Positions 6,454 to 13,106 of a stretch of 16,428 nucleotides of DNA are shown piece by piece. The stretch lies in NCBI GenBank assembly GCA_945863785.1, contig CAMBAQ010000022.1:1-16428 (forward strand), given 5' to 3'. The notes below the pieces were generated by a model. It was not told the origin of the DNA and did not search any database. It saw only the letters and a list, made by a program, of their open reading frames with translations. The DNA comes from Chthoniobacter flavus (lineage in GTDB: Bacteria > Verrucomicrobiota > Verrucomicrobiia > Chthoniobacterales > Terrimicrobiaceae). Numbering within the stretch: the first letter of the stretch is position 1; every line of letters starts with the position of its first letter. Position numbers and translations under genes: made by a program.

Positions 6454-9141
6454 ATGATTTATTTAACATACCGATTTGGGAAGCAATCTACGGCCCCTGC
6501 CTTCTCAGAAGGCCCTAAAGGTCCCTCTCGCGCGGCTTGGGTTGCGATTGTGGCCCTTCTTTCCTTTGTTCCCTTTTTTAACCTGCTAGCTGAATCGGAT
6601 ATTGCAACGCTAGCGGAGAAAGAAATAGTCAAGCGTCAATATGAAGCCAAACAGTCCGCCGATTGGATCATCAAGGCCAAAAAGGCATGGGCCTATAAAG
6701 ATTTGGAGGCCGCCTATAAAGATTACCTGACTGCTCTAGACTTGCTCCCACCCAGCTCAGCCACGGCTGATCAAAGAAAAGCGGTAATGGAAAGTTTTTG
6801 TAAGGTGGCCATGGAATATGCCAACTACCTGATTGGCTGTGGCCGGTTTGGCGATGCGGAAAACGTGGCTAAGACTATTCTCTCTGCGCCCTATAGTCCC
6901 AACTACAAGCCTGCCGCCCAATTACTCTCCAACCTCGAGCAACCTGGCTACTACAACCGAACCATCACGCCTGGATTCGCAGAGAAAAAAGACAAAATTT
7001 CTCTTATTCTCAATCAAGCCGACGGCTATCTCGCAACCGGTCGCTATGATTTGGCATTGAAGCGCTATGAAGAAGCCTTAAATTTGGATCCCTACAATGT
7101 GGCCGCCCGCCAAGGGATGGAAAACCTCAACAAACAACGGACAAATTATTATGATGAGGCCTACAACGAAACACGCAGCCGAATGCTTTGGCTCGCAGAT
7201 CGCTCATGGGAACGTCCTGTCAGAAAAGTTCGCTCGCTTGATCGCTCCACCGAGGGGGGGCCTCAGGACAAATCATCGAATAAAGAAGCGATCAATCGCA
7301 AGTTGAATGGAACAATAATAGAGAAAATTGATCTGCCTGATTCCAGCATCCGTGAAGTGGTGGATTACCTGAAGCAAAAGAGCCGTGAGCTCGATACAAG
7401 TACAGATGACCCCAAAAAGAAAGGGGTTAACATCGTTCTTAAATTACCCGCCGCACAGCCGCCCAACTCAAACGCAAGCGATGCAACGACGACAACCGCA
7501 GATCAGCCCGCTAGCCCCGCCATAACAGAAAATTTCAAAGTTTCCCTCTCGCTCAGAAATGTTCCGCTTATAGAAGCTATCCGCTATCTCACCGAGCTCT
7601 CTGGACTTAAGTATAAAATCGAGCCCTACGCTGTTTCACTTGTACCCATTACGGAAAATACGGATGAATTATTAACCAAAGAATACCGGGTTAAACCTAA
7701 TTTCATTCCTTCTGATACTGGCAGCACGGAATCGGCGCCGGTAGCGGGTAACCAAGCTGCTGGAGGAAACAAAGATCGAATTAAAGGCCAAAAAAATGCA
7801 ACGGCCTATTTAAGAAATCAAGGCATCCCCTTTCCAGAAAATACTTTTGCTCAATATATTCCATCAGGTAATAAGCTCATTGTTCGAAACACTCAGAATG
7901 CATTGGATTTGATTGGGGTCTTGGTCGATGGCGATATGGGCGTCGCCCCAACCCAAGTGGAAATCGAATCGAAGTTTGTCGAAATAACCCAAAATAATGT
8001 CAGTGAACTCGGCTTCGACTGGTTGCTTGGCCCTCTTTCTATTGGCGGCGGCGTTTATGGCAATGGCGGTTCGCGCGCAGCTGGACAACCCCTCACTGGT
8101 GACTATTATAACAACTTCCCCTTCGCTGATGTGGGGCAAAATCCCGTCACGGCTGGTAATCGCTCTGGCATAGGTACTGGAGTCAACTCCGCCATCACAG
8201 CAAATAGTCTTAATGCCCTTCTGGCTGGTATTCCTCAAGGCGCTAACGTTGCCTCACCTGGTATTTTAGGTTTGGCGGGCGTCTTCACTAATCCGCAATT
8301 CCAATTAGTCATACGCGCCCTAAACCAAAAAAAGGGCGTGGATCTCATGTCTGCACCCAAGGTCACAACAAAAAGTGGTGTAAAAGCCACTATTAAAATC
8401 ATTCGTGAATTTCCTTACCCTACCGAGTTTACGCCAGCAACGGTTCCGCAGTCTGCGGGCAACCAGGGACAAAATGGGCAAAATGGTCAACAGGGGCCAA
8501 TTCCGGCACCATCCCCAGGTGAAGAACTCATATTACAACAAAATCCCTTAATCGTTACCACATCAGCTGGAGTTACACCTACCACTCCAACAACTTTTGC
8601 CAATAGAGATATCGGCGTGACATTGGAAGTGGAGCCACAGGTGGGGGCTGATAACTATACAATTGACCTCTCATTGTCTCCGCAGGTTGTCGAGTTTGAG
8701 GGTTTTATTAACTATGGCTCGCCCGTGATTGGCCCCAAATATGTCATTCCCACCCCTTTAAATCCCTCTGGCATACAAACATTCACCATCACAGATAACG
8801 TCATCAACCAACCTATCTTTGGTGTTCGAAAAGTGAACACTAGTGTGAGTATTTGGGATGGCCAAACAGTCGCTCTTGGGGGGTTGATTCGAGAAGATGT
8901 CCAGAAAGTTGCTGACAAGGTTCCTTTCTTGGGTGACATCCCACTGGCTGGTCGTTTATTCCGTTCCAATGTGGATCAAAAAATCAAACGCAACTTGATT
9001 ATCTTCGTTACAGCACGCCTTATGGACGCTCAAGGTCAACCCCTCAAGCAAGAAAACGAGGACGAAGATATTGTTAATCCAGTAGGTTTGCCCGAAGATC
9101 TCCCCCCTCCCATCCTCAATACACGATCGACAGGGAAGTAA
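6454..9141 (+). CDS. Amuc_1098-family secretin 2, tandem paralogue
   Basis: An 895-residue paralogue of the preceding secretin along its whole length, with the same domain order: TPR-like region (about 60-245; GRYDLALKRYEEALNLDPYN at 196-215), N0/STN-like domain (about 290-397), N-domain (about 463-493) and secretin core (about 498-856). Its hallmarks parallel those of secretin 1: TQVEIESKFVEITQNNVSEL, NQKKGVDLMSAPKVTTKSGV, DGQTVALGGL and VPFLGDIPLAGRLFR. I chose the ATG at 6454, 10 bp after the upstream stop. The frame stays open to 6352, but that extension lies inside secretin 1 and would put 34 charged and polar residues before the signal. The signal peptide has a long basic n-region (about 26 residues), a hydrophobic core at 27-46 and likely cleavage after LLA. 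Differences from secretin 1 include a longer linker at 330-358 and an Asn/Gln/Gly-rich insert (668-680). The tail is again acidic (ENEDED). Whether it forms mixed rings with secretin 1 or its own channel cannot be told. Confidence 0.92.
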   Translation: MIYLTYRFGKQSTAPAFSEGPKGPSRAAWVAIVALLSFVPFFNLLAESDIATLAEKEIVKRQYEAKQSADWIIKAKKAWAYKDLEAAYKDYLTALDLLPPSSATADQRKAVMESFCKVAMEYANYLIGCGRFGDAENVAKTILSAPYSPNYKPAAQLLSNLEQPGYYNRTITPGFAEKKDKISLILNQADGYLATGRYDLALKRYEEALNLDPYNVAARQGMENLNKQRTNYYDEAYNETRSRMLWLADRSWERPVRKVRSLDRSTEGGPQDKSSNKEAINRKLNGTIIEKIDLPDSSIREVVDYLKQKSRELDTSTDDPKKKGVNIVLKLPAAQPPNSNASDATTTTADQPASPAITENFKVSLSLRNVPLIEAIRYLTELSGLKYKIEPYAVSLVPITENTDELLTKEYRVKPNFIPSDTGSTESAPVAGNQAAGGNKDRIKGQKNATAYLRNQGIPFPENTFAQYIPSGNKLIVRNTQNALDLIGVLVDGDMGVAPTQVEIESKFVEITQNNVSELGFDWLLGPLSIGGGVYGNGGSRAAGQPLTGDYYNNFPFADVGQNPVTAGNRSGIGTGVNSAITANSLNALLAGIPQGANVASPGILGLAGVFTNPQFQLVIRALNQKKGVDLMSAPKVTTKSGVKATIKIIREFPYPTEFTPATVPQSAGNQGQNGQNGQQGPIPAPSPGEELILQQNPLIVTTSAGVTPTTPTTFANRDIGVTLEVEPQVGADNYTIDLSLSPQVVEFEGFINYGSPVIGPKYVIPTPLNPSGIQTFTITDNVINQPIFGVRKVNTSVSIWDGQTVALGGLIREDVQKVADKVPFLGDIPLAGRLFRSNVDQKIKRNLIIFVTARLMDAQGQPLKQENEDEDIVNPVGLPEDLPPPILNTRSTGK

Positions 9142-9166
9142 TAGACCAGTCTCATTCGCTCAGGTC

Positions 9167-10021
9167 TTAAATCCGAGCCGTGAGCCAATCGTGAATATCG
9201 CTCATCACCGCTTCTTTATCCCAATCGTGCCAAAGGAGATGGTATGCCTCGGGATAGATGTGAAGTTTTTTATCAACGGCCTTAATTTTATTGAACCACT
9301 TTGATATTTGCTTCGGTTTAACAAAACAGTCGCAGCCCGCCGCAAGAACAAGCGTTGGTATATCCCAGCACGAAGCGAAGGTGTCACTGGCATCAATGAG
9401 ATCTCCCAACTCGATCAAAAAGCCCAAACTAAAATTTTTGATGTGGTGAGGTTTTTCATGAAGGGCTTCGTGGTAGGCTTGGTCGCGAGTAATTTGCGGT
9501 GACAGGGATTTAGATTTAACAAATCGCCCTGGCGAAAATCGCGCCTTGGGCGCCACTCTTCCTAAAATCCTCAGCAAGCCGCGTAGGAGAGGCGGGACCG
9601 GTTGAGAAAGACCAACAACGGGAACCGACAAGATCAGCCCATCTGGTACAAAATAATCCCTCGCATGCCTCCCCTGCGCCATATAAGCCGCACTCAAGAG
9701 CGCCCCCATGCTTTCCCCCATCAAAAAAACAGGTCCCTCTGTGTGCTCTTTACGAACGGCTTTCAAAAAAGCTTCCATGTCCCTGATTTGGGATTCTAAA
9801 TCCAACCGTACCCCTCTCCTCGAATGGTCCGGATCACTCCCTTGTCCCCTCAAATCCAGAGCGTAGAACGAAAAATTGGCCATGTGATCCGGTAGTGGGT
9901 GAAATTGCTCCCCTGAGCCGCTCATTCCATGAATACACGCTATCGCCGCTTGGCTTCCGTTTTTTTTCCAAGCATGCGCGACTCGTTCCTCCCCATCGTA
10001 TGTTTTCCACGGGATTCTCAT
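9167..10021 (-). CDS. Alpha/beta-hydrolase, monoacylglycerol lipase / lysophospholipase-like
   Basis: A 284-residue serine hydrolase of the Hydrolase_4 / PldB / monoglyceride-lipase type. From the ATG at 10021 the visible motifs are the oxyanion region IHGMSGSGEQF (30-40), the turn DLRGQGSDPD (56-65), the nucleophile elbow MGESMG (101-106, Ser104), Asp231 in AAGCDCFVKPK and His261 in PEAYHLLWHD, which completes a catalytic triad. There is no signal peptide, so it should act in the cytoplasm, probably on an acylglycerol, lysophospholipid or other ester; the exact substrate is not readable. Two longer starts exist in frame, at 10057 and 10081. I prefer 10021 because the family's first strand (IPWKTYDGEERVAHAWKK) begins there and the longer starts run into the divergent gene. 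It converges on the secretin operon with a 25-bp gap and seems unrelated to pilus function. Confidence 0.85.
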   Translation of the reverse strand: MRIPWKTYDGEERVAHAWKKNGSQAAIACIHGMSGSGEQFHPLPDHMANFSFYALDLRGQGSDPDHSRRGVRLDLESQIRDMEAFLKAVRKEHTEGPVFLMGESMGALLSAAYMAQGRHARDYFVPDGLILSVPVVGLSQPVPPLLRGLLRILGRVAPKARFSPGRFVKSKSLSPQITRDQAYHEALHEKPHHIKNFSLGFLIELGDLIDASDTFASCWDIPTLVLAAGCDCFVKPKQISKWFNKIKAVDKKLHIYPEAYHLLWHDWDKEAVMSDIHDWLTARI

Positions 10022-10055
10022 TGCCTTTTCGTTCTGAGGCGGTAAATCCGATCTC

Positions 10056-10571
10056 ATGATTTCACGTCTGCTGGCTTTCATTCTTTTTATTCCATGGATC
10101 TCCGTTTCCGCAGCTCAACTTGATGTCGCTGTTCTTCAATTTCCAGAACCAAAGACAGCAGAAGAGATCAATTCCGCCCTTCAAGGCGTCAATCTAGCCG
10201 AAATAACGAATGCGGACAAGACAGTCACAAAAATTACCTCCCTTCAAGGCGGCCAGGTCCTCTTCGCTCAATCTCTTCCTTCAGCTCCCACCTTGAATTC
10301 GCTCTGTCGCCTTTCCAATAGTCAAGCCTCTATGGTAGGTCGCTTTTCTGACGGAGTCCTTTCATTAAAAATAACCCTCTCCGAAGGAGTCAATTCGGGT
10401 CTTCACCATTTCAAGAGTCGAAAATTTGAAGGATCTGCGAGCCTACCTTTGGGCCCTGCCCGTGTAATAGCGATCCGTAATATCCGAGCTAAAACTAAAA
10501 GTTTCACCAAAGGCAACGCTTCTGTCAAAGAGGTATTCACCTGCAATTTAATAGTAGCCCAAATGAGGTAA
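10056..10571 (+). CDS. Small exported protein of unknown function
   Basis: A 171-residue protein with a clear signal peptide: an N-terminus MISR, a hydrophobic core at 5-18 and likely cleavage after VSAA at residue 20. The mature part is about 150 residues and predicted to be strand-rich, with segments such as GVLSLKITLSEG (100-111), FEGSASLPLGPARVIAIRNI (124-143) and a C-terminal strand with a Cys (CNLIVAQMR). I do not recognise a family. The alternation of short amphipathic strands is loosely like the beta region of secretins, but no secretin signature is present, so this is only an impression. It is divergent from the hydrolase gene; its ATG shares bases with an alternative minus-strand ATG. 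GAGG lies 17-20 bases upstream of the start, too far to be a convincing ribosome binding site. The signal peptide beginning exactly at this ATG is the best support for a real gene and this start. Confidence 0.7.
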   Translation: MISRLLAFILFIPWISVSAAQLDVAVLQFPEPKTAEEINSALQGVNLAEITNADKTVTKITSLQGGQVLFAQSLPSAPTLNSLCRLSNSQASMVGRFSDGVLSLKITLSEGVNSGLHHFKSRKFEGSASLPLGPARVIAIRNIRAKTKSFTKGNASVKEVFTCNLIVAQMR

Positions 10572-10805
10572 ACTCCGATTGATAAGAATGTGCGAATAAC
10601 TTGTGTTCGGTTGTGAGTTTTTGAGAAAAACTGCCTTCACTTCCATCTTTGTTCCTATCCACTCTCAATAGAAACAATCTTATGAACAGGGTTTATAAGC
10701 CGTGGAAAAGGCCTCTGTAAAGTGAAGAACAAAGAATATACCACTTACTCACACCATTAAGATGATTGTATTCTATCCAATGAAGTAATCCTTTTTCTTA
10801 ACCTG

Positions 10806-10814
10806 TGTGAATAA
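10806..10814 (-). promoter_or_regulatory. DnaA-box-like 9-mer (TTATTCACA), with near matches around it
   Basis: The minus strand reads TTATTCACA, an exact match to the DnaA-box consensus TTATNCACA. Within 220 bp there are two single-mismatch copies, TTATTCGCA (minus, 10591-10599) and TTACTCACA (plus, 10745-10753), and one two-mismatch copy, TTTTCCACG (minus, 10701-10709). The AT-rich setting makes chance matches more likely. No dnaA, dnaN or other origin-linked gene lies in the window, so a role as an origin or DnaA-regulated promoter is only a possibility. Confidence 0.3.
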
Positions 10815-10861
10815 ATCCGAAAAGTCCGAGAAGCTGGATATTCTTTTTTAGATTAACGCAG

Positions 10862-10897
10862 GAATTCTTGATCTTCGTTATTTAAAGATCAGAATCT
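10862..10897. promoter_or_regulatory. Inverted repeat upstream of the deoxyhypusine synthase-family gene
   Basis: A perfect 7-bp inverted repeat, TGATCTT (10869-10875) and AAGATCA (10885-10891), is separated by 9 bp. Imperfect pairing between GAATT on the left and GAATC on the right extends it. The right arm ends 22-28 bp before the start codon, so it could be an operator or a leader hairpin. No regulator gene is nearby to suggest which. Confidence 0.3.
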
Positions 10898-10919
10898 TCT
10901 GTCCAAATCCATTTCCAAA

Positions 10920-11897
10920 ATGACACCAGGCCCCGTTTCACAATTCATCGATCATCATTATCGGCACTTCAATGCGGCGGCACTCAAGGACGCTGCTAAC
11001 GCTTATTCCAAACACATCGATGATGGAGGGATCATGCTCCTCACGCTTGCTGGAGCTATGAGCACAGCGGAACTAGGGATTTCCTTGGCGGAGATGATTC
11101 GTCAGGGGAAGGTGAACGGGATTGTTTGTACGGGCGCTAACCTAGAAGAGGATATTTTCAATCTCGTTGCGCATGATTTTTACGAGCGCATCCCAAACTA
11201 CCGCGACCTGACCCCAGCAGATGAACAAGCGCTCCTCGATCGGCACATGAATCGGGTGACGGATACTTGCATCCCAGAGATGGAAGCGATGCGACGCATT
11301 GAAAATGTGATCCTGCGCGAGTGGATGGCTGCTGATGCCAAGGGCGAGCGACTTTTTCCGCACGAGTTTTTTTGGCGTATCCTGGATTCCGATGAGCTCA
11401 AGGCCAGCTTCCAGATTGATCCTAAGAATAGCTGGATGATTGCGGCGAAGGAAAAAAACCTCCCGATGTTTGTTCCAGGGTGGGAAGATTCCACGCTTGG
11501 CAATATGTTCACAGGCCATTGCATAGAGGGAACTATCAAAAATGTTCATACTGTTCGCACAGGAATCGAATACATGATGTCTCTGGCAGAATGGTATGCC
11601 CCAACCAGTGTAAAGACGCCTATAGGTTTCTTCCAGATCGGTGGCGGCATCGCAGGTGATTTTCCGATCTGCGTCGTTCCTATGCTCCATCAAGATCTTC
11701 GCCGCACCGATGTGCCACTCTGGGCTTACTTCTGCCAGATTAGCGACTCAACGACCAGTTACGGAAGCTACTCTGGAGCGGTTCCCAATGAAAAAATAAC
11801 TTGGGGAAAACTCGGCGCTGACACCCCTAAGTATGTCATCGAATCCGACGCCACTATCGTTGCGCCGCTTATATTCGCCAAAGTTCTAGGTTGGTAA
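10920..11897 (+). CDS. Deoxyhypusine synthase-family protein (bacterial type, probably polyamine metabolism)
   Basis: A 325-residue NAD-dependent enzyme of the deoxyhypusine synthase (DHS) family. Visible motifs are the NAD-binding strands TLAGAMSTAELG (42-53) and VCTGANLEEDIF (69-80), VPGWEDSTLGNM (185-196), IGGGIAGDFPICVVPM (240-255) and the active-site block SYSGAVPNEKITWGK (283-297), where Lys297 matches the catalytic lysine (human Lys329). Eukaryotic and archaeal DHS transfers the aminobutyl group of spermidine to eIF5A. Bacteria lack eIF5A, and some bacterial homologues (SpeY of Anabaena) make homospermidine. Aligned by eye to human DHS, Glu323, Trp327 and Asp238 are kept. The spermidine contacts Asp243, His288 and Asp316 correspond to Asn195, Asp247 or Phe248, and Tyr284. 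The same block occurs in the common Bacteroidetes-type members I remember, so this looks like a subgroup with a different amine substrate. Start: ATG at 10920, no Shine-Dalgarno sequence. It may be co-transcribed with metF, 78 bp downstream. Confidence 0.88.
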   Translation: MTPGPVSQFIDHHYRHFNAAALKDAANAYSKHIDDGGIMLLTLAGAMSTAELGISLAEMIRQGKVNGIVCTGANLEEDIFNLVAHDFYERIPNYRDLTPADEQALLDRHMNRVTDTCIPEMEAMRRIENVILREWMAADAKGERLFPHEFFWRILDSDELKASFQIDPKNSWMIAAKEKNLPMFVPGWEDSTLGNMFTGHCIEGTIKNVHTVRTGIEYMMSLAEWYAPTSVKTPIGFFQIGGGIAGDFPICVVPMLHQDLRRTDVPLWAYFCQISDSTTSYGSYSGAVPNEKITWGKLGADTPKYVIESDATIVAPLIFAKVLGW

Positions 11898-11975
11898 ATT
11901 TGGATTCCTACTTCCACTTGGCGCTCCGTGCCACCCAACTTAAAACTTAATTCTTAAAACTCTCCACTCGGCCCC

Positions 11976-12866
11976 ATGCACGCCCGCGATATTTTCACTC
12001 CAGGAAAGCCAACGGTCTCTTTTGAGTTCTTTCCGCCGAAATCATCCGAGGCGCAAGAGAACCTCTTTGCTACCATATTGGACCTAGAGACCATCCAGCC
12101 GGCTTTTGTGAGCGTCACCTATGGGGCAGGTGGCTCGACACGCGAATTAACCCACGATCTCGTTCTTAGGCTCAAAAAACAAACATCTTTGAACCCGGTT
12201 CCTCACCTCACCTGTGTGGGACACACGGAAGCCGAGATTCATGCGATTTTGGAGCGCTACGCAGCCGCTGGCGTGAGTAATATTCTAGCTCTCCGCGGCG
12301 ATCCACCTCGTGATCAATCAGACTACGACCACTCACGCGACACCTTCCCTCAAGCCGCTGACTTAGTCCGCTTCATCAAGAAATTCTCAGGCCATCCTGA
12401 TCCGCGTGGATTCGGGATCGGCGTTGCTGGGTTTCCCGAGGGGCATCCCTCCACGCCCAATCGCCTGCTTGAAATGGACTATCTGAAGGCGAAGGTAGAC
12501 GCAGGCGCTGATTACATCTGCACGCAGCTCTTTTTCGAAAACCGAGATTTCTACGATTTTCGTGAACGCTGCGATCTGGCGGGCATCCATATTCCCATCG
12601 TGGCTGGGATTATGCCGGTGACCAGTCTCTCTTCTATGAAGCGTATGGCGGAACTCGCAGGTGGCGCGCGCTACCCCGCCCGCTTGCTCAAAGCCCTACA
12701 ACGGGCAGGAGACTCACCTGAAGCCGTTCGCCAGATCGGTCTTCACTACGCCACCGAGCAATGCGCAGACCTTCTCGACAACAGTGTCTCGGGCATTCAT
12801 CTCTACACGCTTAACCAATCCACGGCTACTCGCGAGATCTGTCAGAGATTGGGAGTCACAAAATAA
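11976..12866 (+). CDS. metF: 5,10-methylenetetrahydrofolate reductase
   Basis: A 296-residue FAD-dependent TIM-barrel enzyme that reduces 5,10-methylene-tetrahydrofolate to 5-methyl-tetrahydrofolate, the methyl donor for methionine synthesis. The length equals that of E. coli MetF (296). Motifs in order: SFEFFPPKS (15-23), with Glu17 matching the catalytic Glu28 of E. coli; VSVTYGAGGSTR (45-56), binding flavin and substrate; NILALRGDPPRD (102-113), with Asp109 matching Asp120; GVAGFPEGHP (149-158); DYICTQLFFE (179-188), with the substrate-binding Gln184; and VAGIMPV (209-215). It acts in the cytoplasm. It follows the DHS-family gene by 78 bp on the same strand. Both touch methyl-cycle and polyamine chemistry, but a functional link is only inferred. 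No folate or SAM riboswitch is apparent upstream. A candidate terminator lies about 50 bp after its TAA stop. The ATG at 11976 has no Shine-Dalgarno sequence. Confidence 0.96.
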   Translation: MHARDIFTPGKPTVSFEFFPPKSSEAQENLFATILDLETIQPAFVSVTYGAGGSTRELTHDLVLRLKKQTSLNPVPHLTCVGHTEAEIHAILERYAAAGVSNILALRGDPPRDQSDYDHSRDTFPQAADLVRFIKKFSGHPDPRGFGIGVAGFPEGHPSTPNRLLEMDYLKAKVDAGADYICTQLFFENRDFYDFRERCDLAGIHIPIVAGIMPVTSLSSMKRMAELAGGARYPARLLKALQRAGDSPEAVRQIGLHYATEQCADLLDNSVSGIHLYTLNQSTATREICQRLGVTK

Positions 12867-12915
12867 AAAGACCCCTTCAAAGTAGTGCTGCAAGGAGGAG
12901 TAAATCTACGCCAAC

Positions 12916-12956
12916 ACCCGCAGAGCTATATTATAAAGGTCTCTGTGGGTTTGTTT
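12916..12956 (+). terminator. Candidate Rho-independent terminator after metF
   Basis: ACCCGCAGAG (12916-12925) pairs with CTCTGTGGGT (12941-12950) over 10 bp with one G-T wobble and a 15-base loop, followed directly by TTGTTT. The stem is GC-rich enough, but the loop is long and the T-tract interrupted. It lies between metF and secA, where a transcript end is expected. Confidence 0.45.
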
Positions 12957-13106
12957 CGTGTTTCAATGATGCGATTAATAGGCGCGTTGATAAGGCGAAA
13001 GGCCCCGCCCATGCAGGCATCTCCTTACTTCACCCCAGCGCTATTGGTGATTTCCGGTTTTACTTTTCCCAGTTTCCGCCTTTGATGACACCTTCGCTTT
13101 TCCACC

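Larger units (their letters stand above)
10572..10919. other. 348-bp AT-rich intergenic region
   Basis: No convincing gene is seen here. The stretch is visibly more AT-rich than the coding DNA around it. It holds a perfect 7-bp hairpin (10616-10622 with 10626-10632, AGTTTTT/AAAAACT, loop GAG) about 45 bp after the small exported gene; this lacks a T-tract, so it is a weak terminator candidate. It also holds several DnaA-box-like 9-mers (listed separately) and an inverted repeat close to the downstream gene. It must contain the promoter of the deoxyhypusine synthase-family gene, but no clean -35/-10 pair stands out; TTGATC (10868) followed 16 bp later by CAGAAT (10890) is the nearest. The intergenic length is large for this otherwise compact window. 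Confidence 0.6.

Noticed and set aside
9142..9170. AGACC...GGTCT as a bidirectional terminator between secretin 2 and the hydrolase
   Set aside because: Only 5 bp of stem with a 15-base loop and no T-tract on either side.
11898..11975. SAM or folate riboswitch before metF
   Set aside because: Only 78 bp, with no conserved riboswitch core or strong hairpin visible.
12885..13085. 66-codon frame between metF and secA
   Set aside because: It starts at a non-ATG codon (GTG), spans the candidate terminator, and its product has no recognisable domain. GGAGGAG at 12895 is not followed by a start at suitable spacing.
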